From contig WBMZ01009436.1 of NCBI GenBank assembly GCA_013400975.1, positions 310,001-374,000 on the forward strand: a stretch of DNA of 64,000 bases, in the 5' to 3' direction. The notes beneath the pieces are model-generated. The model searched no databases, was not told the origin of the DNA, and was given only the letters and a program-made list of their open reading frames with translations. The DNA is from Atrichornis clamosus (taxonomy: Eukaryota; Chordata; Aves; Passeriformes; Menuridae). A program made the translations under genes and the position numbers. Below, piece after piece: positions 49,086-60,868 of this stretch. The number at the start of each line of letters is the position of its first letter. The first letter of the stretch is position 1.

Positions 49086-52000
49086 GGCAAGCTTTCCCTT
49101 TTGGTTTCCAATGTTCCATGGCTATTTCTCTAGGCCATTGCTTTTATTTCTTTGTTTTGTTTTAAGAGCAAATTTGATAGCATGGGAAAAAAGGCAGCCC
49201 TTTCCTCAAGGACAGCTGCATGAATATAATCAATTTTGGGGGTCAAGTAAGAAAAAGAGAAGTTTCATGTCACCCAAACACAAAAATATCAGTTTTGCTT
49301 TCCAAAAGGGGAAAAATATTCAAAAAACCCCCCTTGAAGAAAACATGGAATGTTTCATTCAGGTGAAATAAAACCTTTTCTTAATGTTTTCTGAAGACTG
49401 AGGTTGACTCAGTTGTAAAACAAATCAGATTTAAGTTGGCAAGTGGAAATGAAACATTTTGACTTTCAAAATGTAATTTTTCTTTTGGACACATCTTTAA
49501 GAAAATAAGAAAATCCATCTCACCTGGTGTTTTTCTTTGCCAGGAACTCAAGAGTTCCTAGGCAGAGCCTAAGGAGGGGACAAGTTCTCCCGTTCCTGCT
49601 ATCTGTTCTTCAGAGCTCACCCAAGGTAGCAGCAGCATATTCAACAGCCCAAGATAGATTTCTTCCTCCTTGAAATCATTCAGCGTAGCTGTCATTGAAG
49701 CTGTGTAAATTTTACTGTTCACAGCATCCCGTGGCCAGGGGTTACATAGCTTCTGTATTTTGTACGAAAGTACTTTGTTTTGATTGTTCCAGTTTGCCTC
49801 TTGGTAATTTTCTAGAAGCAGAAGACATTCAATGAAGGACTGCACAATGGTTCTTTACTCACCATCACCATGCTGGTAACTGCTTTTCTCTTTCCACAGG
49901 GAAAACCTGGGTAGGCATTGTCTCCACTCCTGCACAGGTCCTGAGCAATTGCTTTGGCTCCCTCCTTGCTCTTGGGAAACTATAATAGTTTCTATACTAT
50001 TACTATAGTAGTAGGCTAAACTTTATAACCAAATGTGGACAGGGAATTCTGTGGCTGAATGTATTTTGTTTATGAACCCCAGACCAGCTTTCCCACACCA
50101 CTGCAATGGCTCAGGTACCTAAAACATAGACACGGGACAGACATAGGACTTTATTTGACCTCCTACAGTAGGAAACACAGCCTCTTGAGGGTCATGGATA
50201 TGATGCAGGACTACAGGAGACATGCACTTCAGAGAAAACAGCATCCAAAATATACCATGTGCCGATAGACAGGCACACATCTCAATCTCTGTCAGTTTCC
50301 TCTCAGTACAACATCTGAGTGTATCTAAGATACCCACATTTTGTCCCCTTGCTACAAACAGGACCAATGAAAATTACATTCTTCAGGTGAATTCCTCTGT
50401 TGAACTTCCAAGAGATTGCAATATACCTTAAAGGATTGTTGGATCACCAGATACTGAGCTCGAGAGATGCTTCCTCACACTTCTGGAGTAGAGCTGATGA
50501 AAGGTAACTGGCCCATAAAATGAAAAGGAAAATCCTATTACAGTTCCTCCTTCCAAAAAAAAAAAACCGTATTGAATTGAACTCAGAGGTGTTGAGACAC
50601 ACATTGAACAGAGTGCAAAGAAAAAACCAGCTCCTTCATCCAGCCTTTACAAGCAGCTGGGTTTGAACTGAGTGTGCTTTTGCTGTGCTCTTTGTGTAAT
50701 GGTATATTATAAAAATGTTATTAGAACGCCAAATTTAGGAATGGCAGGAGAAGCAGAGGGGAAAAAAAATCCTGAAACCTTGAAAGACAAATCAGCTTCT
50801 TTTGGAGTGCGATTTTAAGCCTCTACTTACACATTGCTTTAAAGTTTTGGATCTTTTCCTCTACAGATTGTGCAATTTAGAGCAACAGGAAAAAGAAATA
50901 CAAAGCAAAGCAAAAAACCCACCTTAGTTCCTTTTGAGTGCAACATCCTATTCTGAACTCAGCCTACTCAGACCTCAGCTACAGGGCAGCTGGAGTAGGA
51001 GAGGTCTAGATGCTCAAAGAGATTCTTCACAAAAAGATCTTCCTTGGACTTTGTTCATGTTTTAAATTGACACAGAGTTAACAAGAAGTGATTCAGTTTG
51101 AAGTGAAATCACCAACACAAAACATAAGCTGAGAACATAGAAAACAGGCATCAGCATTGCAAAAACTGCTGAAAAACACAGAGACCCCTTTTTACCTCAA
51201 CCACAAATCTTCGTTTCAAGTCTGATGCAGAGAGGAAGGAAGGTCCGCTGGTTAAAGCATTAGATGGTCAACTTCGGACACCTGCCTTTGTTTTCACACA
51301 TGGCAAATATCAAAAGGCAAGTCAGCTATGGTGGTTAGAGGATTAAACACAAATCTTAAGACATTAAGTAATCACTAAATCCCAAATCACAGGTAATTCA
51401 GAAAAAAACAGAGTTTAATTTCACTATTCCTTGTATTTATCTGTCTCAAAAATAACAGTTATGTTAATTAATTACTTTCAGCTGCAAAATGTAAGTGTTA
51501 AGTGAACTCTTCCCAAAGTGCTGCATTTCAGAAATTAGCATGTCTACCAGGCACAAGAATAAACCTGGTCTGGTTACAAAGCATGGAGTTACTCAAAACC
51601 TCGTTTCCCTTGCGTTTTTGTCTTGGTAGCAAAGGGTGGGTGTTTCAAGTTGACTTGTTAACTGAATTAAGCCTGTCTTTTTTGAACTTCTGTGACTTGA
51701 GGAAAAACAGATCATTATTTTTTTTCTCCCTGAAGTTAGAAACAGAGAACTTGGATGGATTGCTGGGGTTACCAAGCCCTGTCTCCACAATTGCAGCAGC
51801 TTTGAATAGCTTTTTACTTAGGGGGACACAAATCTTCTGCTTCTGATGTTCCCACACAGCACAGGCTGCAGGATTTCCCCAATGCACAGGAAAGTGGAGA
51901 CTGTAGGAAAAGCTAGGAAGCTGCAAAAACAGCTAACAAAACCCATGAAGGACATTCACATTTGGAAAGTAGATCTTGTCCCTTTCTACCAAGGAGCACA

Positions 52001-52439
52001 AAAGCAAATTTGAGCTGCAGAAAAATTCACCTCTCTCCCCCGTCGTAGCATATTGATTAACTCTTAAGCATCTGAGCCAGACACACCCAAAGCAGGATGA
52101 GACTGATACAAATAGAGCATGTACACGTGCTCAGGAATGTTCTCTGGCACTAAAATCAACTGGCACCGAATGACTGGAGTGCTGCCTCTCTCAGACCCCC
52201 AAAATAGGCTGGCTACCTGAAAAGTGCCATCTGTGAAAGGTTTCTGCATCAGTCTCTGAACCACACCTGGAAATAAATTTTGGAGAATATTAGTTGGTAT
52301 GGGCCAAATGCTGACCGGGATGTCATATAATGTGTTACACTATTGAGCAGCGTAAGACAGTCACAATCCAGTGCCTGAAAATATTTCTAATAATTCTTTA
52401 CCTTTCTGGTATAAATGTGGTCTAAGTCTCTTGGAAAGC

Positions 52440-52740
52440 TTTTAATGGACTTAATTATGCACCTTATTTAATTTTGTGCAATTTATTAGTAGAATTTTTT
52501 TCATTAAACCTGCTAACTGCCAGTACTTGAGGCCAGAGTTCCAAGCTGTTATTATTCAGTATATCGGTTTTGTGGCAGTGCTTGTGTGTGGCCCGTAGGA
52601 TTAGCCACCAAACATAAACACGAATAATCATAACAAATTTTCACTCAGTGGCTATTCTGCAATATTTATGAAAAATTTCATTGACCTATAAAATGTTTCT
52701 CAGTAAGTAAAATTAATACCTTTGAATACGCAGGAAGTAA
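52440..52740. promoter_or_regulatory. Possible conserved non-coding element
   Basis: AT-rich sequence with clustered homeodomain-like words (CTTAATTATGC, TTTAATTTTG, AAAATTAAT), a TAAACACGAATAATCATAAC segment and an isolated TATCGG / CCCGTAGG CpG context. The texture resembles deeply conserved enhancer DNA. The call rests on motif density alone. Confidence 0.22.
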
Positions 52741-53437
52741 AGCCCAAACAGAGTTGGAGAAAAATACAACAGCCAAGTCATTCAGGCACCTCCCTCTAGT
52801 AAACACCAAGCAGTTCCAAGTGATTTGGCCAATTTCAAATACTTACCGTGGCTCAAATGAGATGACTATGCCGTTGCCATTCCTTTATTAGTCCCATACT
52901 CCATAACACTTCAGTAAAGCCATTTTCAGGCCCTGTGCTCTGGTCCATATGTCTTGTCTTCACTTTGACTCAAAGACTTTGTGACCTTCAGACTTTTAGT
53001 ATATACCACAACTAGCACAAGAAGAGTTCTTGCCTAGAGACTTGACATTGTCAGAATAGCAATAGCTGCCAAAAAAGCCTGGAGGTTTCAGGATGGGAGT
53101 TCCCTGAGAAATAAAACAAATAGTCTGGTGAGTGCCAGATTCAAATAAACGACATTTGATTTCTTCCAGGTGTGTGTCCTCTACCAGAAATTCTTGGGCT
53201 AACAATTCCATTTGCCCCTTTCTTCTCCCCTCTCTTAAGCCCTCAGAGTACCTTCACATTGTTACATCCTTGAAGTCCACCACACCTTCAAGTTCATCCC
53301 TATGCCTGTTAGTTAACTCTCTTCCATATACCTTCATCTTCCTTCTGTGCTCTTTAATTTCCAGTGGGAAAAATGTCAATATATTGTGGATGGTTCTGCG
53401 TATACGCCAGCTCTTCAGCCAGAAAAAAATGGAGAAA

Positions 53438-53459
53438 ACACACACAGACACACACACAG
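53438..53459. repeat. (CA)n microsatellite, interrupted
   Basis: ACACACACAGACACACACAC, a CA run interrupted by GA. Confidence 0.85.
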
Positions 53460-54602
53460 GATAACTACTGAACTGTTTTGCGACTTTTTTTCATAACAGG
53501 AACTTTAATTAGGGTCTTGGCTATACATGACAGCAAATTTTCACTAAACTTGATGAAACTTTTCACTGAAATATCCACTTCTGACAAATTTCATAGAAAT
53601 ATGTTAATAGCTTAAAACTACTGTGAGAGTATAAAGGTGAAAAGGCAGAGAAGCAGAGCAAAATTATGAAAAACTTGTTCCTTCACGGTTATTTATTCCA
53701 AAGCTTTTTGAGATTCTAAATAGAATTTATTTGTCAGAAATTCAGTAAGCATGTAAAGAAATGGTTAGAGGAAAAGCAACTAGCAGACATCACTCATGAA
53801 GTCTCCAAGCAGTCTGTGTGTGTGCGCTTGTGTGCATTCCCAGCCATCGAGGGACACTATCTCACGAGTGGTATTAACCCCTGTGTCCGATACAAATTGC
53901 AGATGCACTGAAAAAAGTCAAGCTCCAGTAGATCTCTCTTCCCTGCTGCTCTCTCTGTCTTCAGTTAACTCTGGATGCAGCCTCCTGTTACATATTCCTG
54001 GTTATCAATTGCAAACAGAAGCGCATTAATTTTCTGGAAAGAAAAATATTTTGGATGCAGCAAGAAAGCTCCCTGAAGAGATGACACACAGGGGCAAGGC
54101 ACCATGTAGAAGACAGACCTCTAGAGTTTACTGTGACAGCTTTCATTTGCCCAGGTTAGATGGATGGGTTGTTTAGCCAAGCTGCACTTTCCTGTGCTGA
54201 AATAGGTCTTTGCTACTCATGGTACATAACTTCATTAAGTCTATTTTTCTTGGCTGGGGCAAGAGAAGAATGATCACTCTCTCTCTCACTCTCTTCCTCT
54301 CATTTTTATTCTGATCCCTGACACTCTTGTCAACACTTAACAAAGTGCTGCAACTAGTTTGGGTCTTTCGCTGCCTAGGGTTTGTGCTTCTGGAGGGACA
54401 TCAGAAATAAGCAACTTTGTGCCTAAAGCATTAAACACACTCTTCAGTTAATTTCCTGACTATGAAATAGATTCCTGTGATCCAGAGAAGGTTCTGGGAC
54501 TCACTGAATTTATCTATTTCTCAGTTGCAAGTAGAAGCAATAAATGCTGATATGACAGAAGAGAAGATCCCTTGGGTCACTTAAACTATAGCATTGGATT
54601 TG

Positions 54603-55200
54603 TGTCCTGGTTTTGGCTGGGATAGAGTTAATTTTCTTCCGATTAGCTGGCAGAGTGCTGTGTTTTGAATTTAGTATAACGTTGATAACACACTGATGTT
54701 TTAGTTGTTGCCAACAGTGCTTACTCTAAATCAAGGACATGTCAGTTTCCCATGTTCTGACAACAAGAGGGTTCACAAGATGCTGGGGGTGGGGCCAGGA
54801 CATCTGATCTGAACTGACCAAAGGCATGTTCCGTACCACAGAATGTCACGCTAGGTATACAAACTGGAGGGAGTTGTCTGGGATCATGGCTCAGGGATGG
54901 GACGGGCATCAGTCAGTGAGTGATGAGCGATTGTAATGAACATAATTTGCTTTTTCTCTTGGATGTTATTTCTCTATCTCTTTTTCCTTTTATTATTGCT
55001 ATTATTATTGAATAGTAATAATAATTATTATTACTGTTGTTGTTATAATATTTTACTTTATTTCAAATATTAAACTGTTATTATCTCAACCAAGGTGTTC
55101 TACCTTTCTCCGGTTCTCCTCCCCATCCCACCAGGTGTGTGGGGGTGGTGACTGGGCACCTCCATGGTACTTTGTTGCTGGTTGGGGTTAAACCACGACA
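54603..55200 (+). mobile_element. Avian ERV solo LTR, plus strand
   Basis: The LTR begins TGTCCTGGTTTTGGCTGGGA (54603) followed by TAGAGTTAATTTTCTTCC, and ends GGGGTTAAACCACGACA (55200), so canonical TG...CA ends are present. Inside are a degraded TATA region (GGTATACAAACTGG, near 54855-54870), an ATT/TAA-rich stretch (about 54993-55050), an ATTAAA polyadenylation signal (55069-55074) and a terminal CCCATCCCACC region. It pairs with the minus-strand copy at 35.8-36.3 kb. No ERV coding sequence flanks it, so this is a solo LTR. The flanks ATTTG and GCTTG share only three of five bases, so the target duplication is eroded or uncertain. The family is a common neoavian/songbird type by memory (TguLTR-like); class (ERVL or ERVK) is not settled here. 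Confidence 0.88.
55069..55074 (+). terminator. LTR polyadenylation signal ATTAAA
   Basis: ATTAAA lies about 130 bp before the 3' end of the solo LTR, after the ATT-rich stretch, in the position where this LTR family normally terminates transcripts. It is intact. Confidence 0.45.
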
Positions 55201-58200
55201 GCTTGTGTCTTATGAAGCTGTGTACACAAGCTGCCAGAACAATCAGTTCTGCAATTCTAGCACTAGTATCTATCTAATAAATTTTGGTTTAAATCCGGGA
55301 ACAAGATTTTTGTTGTAACTCTAACTCTGGAAGACACAAAGACGTTCATGGAGCCACTTTTGCCTGAGCTTCTTGCCTGAGGTCTTGCAGATGCCCTGTG
55401 ACACGTGAACTAGACCAACGTCCTTCATGACCACCCAGGAGGCAGTGAGTTATTCCCCAATGATAATTCCAATTTAATTCAAGTGTATTTATTTCTAGAT
55501 ATCTTGGCCTTTATCCTTAGGACACTTTACGGTTGCTGCACTCCATATCATTTCCTTGAGGACGCTGCTCTAGAAAATGAGAGAAAACCATGAGTCATCA
55601 CTACTGAGATCTGCACAGTCTTCCTAATTTCATTTTAATTAACAAAAAACCCAAAAAGGTAAAAATATGAGTAAAAATGAAAGGTAGTAAGAGAGAAAGA
55701 AAGGCAAAACAAATGAGAACAAAAATTTCCTTTACTTTGATCTAGAAACCAAGCAGCATTGGAAAACCTGAATAATAAATACACTTTGTTTTCAAAGACC
55801 TCCTAACAGAGGATAGGCTGATACAGAAGTTATTTTGCTTAGTCCAGAGGAAAAAGAAAATGCTAACGCTGATACATGTCAATGGAACAAGACTAACATA
55901 GCCGTAACATCCATCCCAGAGAGCACAGCTGATCACATCTCTTCTCCTTAAAATAAATAATCCACTGTACATTAGGTTTTGACAAAAGAAGTTCAATTTG
56001 TATGCTATCCACCCATTTAAATATTCATTTTCAAAGGACCTCCACAAATTTTCCCAGCTGTCAGAGGACAACATAACTGGGAAATCTTGCCCTGAACTCA
56101 TAGCCCAGTTATGATACAGCAGCACGCACACAGTAGTCATCAACTTGATGTAACAGAAGAGACAAAACTGACATCTGAGTACCAAGCACCATACAGTTTA
56201 TAACTTTGCCAAGATTATTGTTTAGTTTTTCACAAGAGGTATCACTACTGTCTTCCTCTGCTGCTGGAAGAGCTGTGTAATAAAGTTGGAGTCTGTTGAT
56301 TTGGGAGGTACATACTGCTTTGCACACACAGAGACAGCATATCAAAGGTCTTGCAGCCTAAAAATGAGGAACTCAGTTTTCCTTTGCCTTTTTTTAGCCT
56401 ATCTCAAGATCACAAAACCAACCTGAAGCTCCTTGTAGGACTGAATATCCCCCTCTCTTCTCTAGGGCAAACTGGGGTGGTATCATGTCTGTTCTTAAGG
56501 CTGACCCATAAGACCTTGTCACCGCTGATGGCTTCCTCCTCCTGTGTGCAAACAGAGCAGGTGACACAAAACAATGGTCTTTGAAAAACATACTGCATTT
56601 TCACAGTGAACAGTAGAAGACTACAGTAAAGTCACGAACCTCCCATCCTTCCAGCTTGCTGCAGGCTCTTTCGCTCACGGGCCTTGTTGAGACACAGGCT
56701 CTGTTTGCTACAGAGCAGCCCCACACAGACTGATCAGTTAGTTTTGCCTCATACAAGAGAGCTGTTCATAAGATCTGGTTATGTTTTTCCATCAAAACTG
56801 TTTCTTGTTCCCTCTGTGAGAAAATTGAAGGTTTGCCTCAATGGAAAACGATTGTGAAGAAATCATTGACTTTCCATAGAGAATACCAACTGTTGTCAAT
56901 CACTGCAAGCTTGCCGTAAGGACATTTTCACTGGACAGCCACAGCTTCCAACCAAAACAACATATTTCCACATTGCTTACATGAAGCATTTGATTTCATT
57001 TGCTTTATTAAATTTTCAGCCACTGCCTCTTCAGGTGCCATGGTGTCTTGTGAAATCTGTGGTTTGACAGCTTCACACTCTGCTCTCCCCTTTCCAATAG
57101 ACTCTCCACCTATGGCCAAGACAAAAGACTCCATGCACCCTAGGAGAGACAAGGTGTTGATAAAGGGCCTCACCTTGAGGAAGACAAAGTCAAGTTTCAA
57201 AAATATTGCAGATTTTGTGGACACATCCAAACCAGCTACTCATGTGACCTCACCAGCAACAAAGTTGGGGCAAAGGCTCTAGCTCGTTATCTGCAAAGCC
57301 CTAAGCTGCTTAGAAATATCCTGATTTTAGAGCAGAGATGGGAATCTCTTTGAGGAAGCTTCAAGCAGGCAATACCCTCACACTCCAAAGATGTCGCAGT
57401 TGTTGCTCTGTCTGAAAAACTGGGAGAGTGAAAGGGAAACTGATACTGAAAAGAGAAAAGAAACAATGCTTCTGGTAAGATGTTCACAGTTTTACGATCC
57501 AAATATCTCTTCCCTCTTTGACAAACATCGAGCTCATGGGACTTGCCATTGGTGGGCATGGCTTTCTTTCCACACACTGCTGTACTGAGTAGATGCTAAT
57601 AAAATGAGTGATGATGTGCATCTTTATTGAGTGGCTCAATTACGGTCTCCCTTACCACAGATCTCCCACAAGGAGAGAGCAGGATATGCCAAGGGTTTGG
57701 CTTTGTTTTTCAGGTTCACAAGGGGTAGGAGGGTTCCTTCTCTGAAAGCAAAAATCTGCTCCCTCCTCTGAAAAGAAAATAATCCCCCTTTTCGGAGCCA
57801 ATTCTGCCGATTTTTGGCTTAGTGCCTTGTTCCATTTGGAAGCCATATTGCAGTGTGAGCAAGGAAACAGCCAATAAACAGGGCCTCTGGTATTTGCTTT
57901 TCTGGAAGTCCCAGGCAAGACCCATAGCTAAAGCACTGTGATCAGGATGCCAGAAACATCTGCTTTCTTTTCAAAGCTGAAGTATTTTTTTAATTTTATT
58001 TTTTGCTCCCCTCCCAACTCCATAAGCACCTTTGTGCTGGGAGGGAGCTGTGGAGGGAACAGGGGAGGAAGAGCAGCTCTCAGCTGTATAGGCAGAGCAG
58101 AGTGAAAACTGAACTCTGCAATCTCTAGATAATTATGCCTGGCACCTAAAAGGCTAGGGCAGTAATCCTTGCATTTCTTTCACACTCCATTGATGGATGG

Positions 58201-58312
58201 TGTGTTGGGGTTGTGAAGTCTATTTCCCATCTCCCATCGCTGTCCAAGTGCTGGAAGTGCAGGATGAGCTTACCAAAGATCAGTCCCACCTACCAGATGT
58301 TCCTTGTTTTTT
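55201..58312. other. Non-coding stretch
   Basis: No gene is recognised. The longest open frame of the window (147 codons, 55742-56185 on -) lies here. It is rich in Phe, Cys, Leu and Ser, lacks a recognisable domain, and its length is within chance expectation for 64 kb read in six frames. Confidence 0.5.
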
Positions 58313-58402
58313 CTGGGATTATTTTTTTTAGTTGTTTGGTTGGTTTTGGTTTTTTGGTTATTTGGTTGGTTGATTTGTTTTGGGTGGGGTTTTTTGTTAA
58401 TA
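58313..58402. repeat. G/T-only low-complexity tract
   Basis: The plus strand runs through TTTTTTTTAGTTGTTTGGTT, GGTTTTGGTTTTTTGG and TTATTTGGTTGGTTG-type words and a GGGTGGGGTTTTTTG end. Open frames across it on both strands are artefacts of composition. Confidence 0.8.
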
Positions 58403-58819
58403 TTAGCATCTGGTTTTAAAAGGAAGGGCCACCACATGGGTATGAAGTCAAGTGCTGTTTTCAGGCTGTGTCCAAAGCTTCTTGCATGCGTTGACCTGGC
58501 CAAGAACAGCTACAAGCTTAAGATTAGGAACATTTTAGGAGCCTGACAAGGTGTGTTGTGTCAATAAGTTCTGCTGGTTTACTGAATTATTGTCAGAGTT
58601 TTTAAGACACTTATGTGAGTGTGCCTATTTACATACAGTTATATCCACACACATGAGTACCTAGACACATCTTGTAAGAAGCAGGGCTTGGTGAAGGCTT
58701 TCTCACCATCAGTTTTGAACTGAATTTTAAAACATATACTACATGCTTGTTCTGGTTCAAACAAAAATTTAGAGCACTCTTGACTTGTTTGAGGGACACA
58801 AGGATTGTTCAATCAATCA

Positions 58820-58856
58820 CAAAGATCTCTTCTGGCTCTCCACTTTATGATTCTAA
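58820..58856 (+). repeat. Avian CR1 3'-end fragment, plus strand
   Basis: AAAGATCTCTTCTGGCTCTC followed by CACTTTATGATTCTA resembles the terminal part of avian CR1: GATCTCT, GGTCTCTTCCAAC, then TATGATTCTA. The fragment is about 37 bp with mismatches, so confidence is moderate. Confidence 0.5.
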
Positions 58857-59623
58857 GGAGATATGTGTTTGTACATCAGTACATATGTGCATGTATCTAC
58901 AAATTTTTTGTGACAGTCATATATGAAAGCACACCATTTGAAAAGTGATTTGGCCTTTATTACATTCTCTTGCTAAGGAGAAGTTCCTAATTAATCTAGT
59001 TTTAGAAAACAGTGCCATTAAAGCAATGAGATGCGTATTTTGTAAGTAAGTTATAAATAAATAAGGTTTGCTGTAAGGAACATTGCAGAGATGATTGAAA
59101 GCCACAAACCAGCACAGCAGTCATTTGTGCTGAACGTGAAGTGACAGAAGGTTTCCTCCCAACACTTGCCCACACCATGTCAGACCACAGGTATGATAGT
59201 GTCAATCCATGTTAATTCAAACATTAAGAGCAGTATCCCTTACCCCACTCCAAAATTTATTTTTATGCTGTCAACAGATTGGACATTTGTCCTGCTGACT
59301 GATAAACCTGCTGGATTGTTCCTGAACCTGTCTTGTGCAAGAGGCCACAGTGTTACATGACGGATTTCTGGAGCACTGAAATAATCCAATGTGCTGAAAG
59401 TAGATTCACAAAATTAGATTTTTCGCTTCAGCTTAAATAAGCTTTTGAACTCAAGTTTCAAGGACTGCTTTATTATTATTATTTCTCAAAATACATTCTG
59501 GGAGTTTTAGGAGGAAAGCAAAAAGAATTTCTGCACAGTATTTTTTTTTTCTCTTTTGGTCTACAGTTTCCAGCTTTTCCAGTGAAAAAGTCAAGTTTCA
59601 ATATTTTAAAAATATATTTATCT

Positions 59624-59658
59624 TAGAATCATAGGAAGGTTTGGGTTGGAAAGGACCT
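59624..59658 (-). repeat. Avian CR1 3'-end fragment, minus strand
   Basis: AGAATCATAGGAAGGTTTGG followed by GTTGGAAAGGACCT is the antisense of the CR1 3' terminus (AGGTCCCTTCCAACCCAAAC ... TATGATTCT) seen throughout bird genomes. Only 35 bp match before an unrelated T-run, so the copy is extremely 5'-truncated or rearranged. This is one of the clearest markers that the sequence is avian. Confidence 0.8.
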
Positions 59659-59918
59659 ATTTTTTTTCAGTTAAGGAGGATTCACATGATTTCTTGAAAG
59701 AAGCACACAGGCAAAGAATACATGGAATGAAGGTTTGCAGAACACTAAATCAGTGATTTCAACCAAAACTTGGAACCTCCTGTCCAGATAGAAAACAGGA
59801 AGATTTACTCCAAAAAGTTAATTGGCTACAATAAAGGTTCAAACACTTAATATTGGTAATAAATAGAGAAATTAAGTCAAATTTACAATGCATTGCTTTG
59901 GGTAAACTGAGACTGTAC
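59659..59918. other. Non-coding spacer
   Basis: Nothing is recognised between the CR1 fragment and the A/C-rich tract. Confidence 0.5.
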
Positions 59919-60111
59919 TAAAAAAAACCAAACAAAAAAAACCCTCAACCAAAACAAAACAAGACAAGCAAACAGAAAAAACAAAAGAAAAAAAAACCAA
60001 ACAACAACCAAAAAACCAAACCACACACAGACAAAACAAAAAAACAAACAAAAAACAAAAACCAACCACCCAAAAACCCACAACCCAAATCCTGAATCAA
60101 AAACCCATGGG
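59919..60111. repeat. Long A/C-rich low-complexity tract
   Basis: About 170-190 bp of the plus strand are nearly free of G and T, made of CAAA, CCAAA, ACAAAA and AACCC words. It is the longest of the five A/C or G/T tracts in the window. The 60-70-codon Phe/Val/Leu-rich open frames on the minus strand through it are compositional artefacts. Confidence 0.85.
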
Positions 60112-60844
60112 GTACAGGAAGTAAAATGACAAGGCAGAATCCCAGCACTCTTTCTCCTTAAAAGTACCCTGACACTGCTGTTCTTCTTTGGACATCACAA
60201 CTACGATGAAGCTCAGTGCCACTGCAGAGCTCTGAAGCTCAAGGAATATAGGTTTTGATGTGATTAGAGGTAATCCCCATCAAGTGCATCTCATCTGCTT
60301 CAAGTGTGAGCCCCAAACTGGAAGGATGATGTAGCTGAAACTGTGTCTCTGAACACACAGCCATAGGTGGCCATTCTCAAGACCTTCAAATGGTAGGAAA
60401 GATGAAGATCAGCCTTCTGTGAGATGTTTTGCCATTGTCTTCATCTCAAGGTTTTATCAGAAAAATTGAAGTCAGATTGGCTTTACTAGTTGGTTTTCAA
60501 TCAATTCAGTTGCTTTTATTAACTACCATTCCTCCCTGCTAGAAACCCAATGTTTATAGTATTATTTTCCTGATGAAATATTTGCTGCTTTTGGATTATA
60601 ATTATAGCTAGTCAGAAACCAGAATTTCCTTTCCTTAGGATACTCTGGCATTTGAAAGAGAAGAGTTTGTATTCCAAATTGGAACAGAAAGCCAACATTG
60701 TGTCATTTCTGGTGAAAAGAACATAAATAAAAGAATAAAAATTTCTACAGGGGACCACTGAAAGTTTTCATTGTCATAAAATCAAAGTATGCTCTCCAGT
60801 AAACGAGAACATGTTTCAAGGAGGTAAAAATAAAAGCTGTGCTT

Positions 60845-60868
60845 CAGATGAATCATTTGATTCATCTG
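60845..60868. repeat. Perfect 11-bp inverted repeat, 2-nt spacer
   Basis: CAGATGAATCA (60845-60855) and TGATTCATCTG (60858-60868) are exact reverse complements separated by TT. About ten bases downstream is CATGTAAATATGCGTGATTA, containing octamer/POU-like words (ATGTAAAT, ATATGC). The palindrome itself contains two opposed TGAATCA/TGATTCA words, which are near-AP-1 or PBX/POU-like. Confidence 0.9.

Larger units (their letters stand above)
49086..54602. other. Non-coding stretch
   Basis: No gene is recognised. The stretch holds a CA-type run (53438-53459), a TG-type run (53813-53835), a CT-rich run (about 54276-54300) and a possible conserved AT-rich patch (52440-52740). Open frames of up to 114 codons (51502-51846 on +) have no recognisable domain. 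Confidence 0.55.

Noticed and set aside
49981..50020. Palindromic TACTATAGTA-rich segment
   Set aside because: A short AT-rich palindrome of the kind expected often by chance; no surrounding structure.
55742..56185. 147-codon open frame on the minus strand, the longest in the window
   Set aside because: No recognisable domain, biased Phe/Cys/Leu/Ser composition, no convincing start or splice context. The length is within chance expectation for 64 kb in six frames.
56928..57282. Opposed 100- and 80-codon frames, one with Cys-x2-Cys (SCKQCGN) that looked like a zinc-binding motif
   Set aside because: Only one Cys pair is present, no second pair follows at zinc-finger spacing, and the opposite strand is equally open.
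58270..58546. Asn/Gln/Thr/Lys-rich and Phe/Leu/Val-rich open frames
   Set aside because: Translations of the G/T-only tract on the two strands, a composition artefact.
59872..60148. Hydrophobic Phe/Val/Leu-rich open frames resembling membrane proteins
   Set aside because: They are direct translations of the A/C-rich low-complexity tract and carry no information beyond composition.
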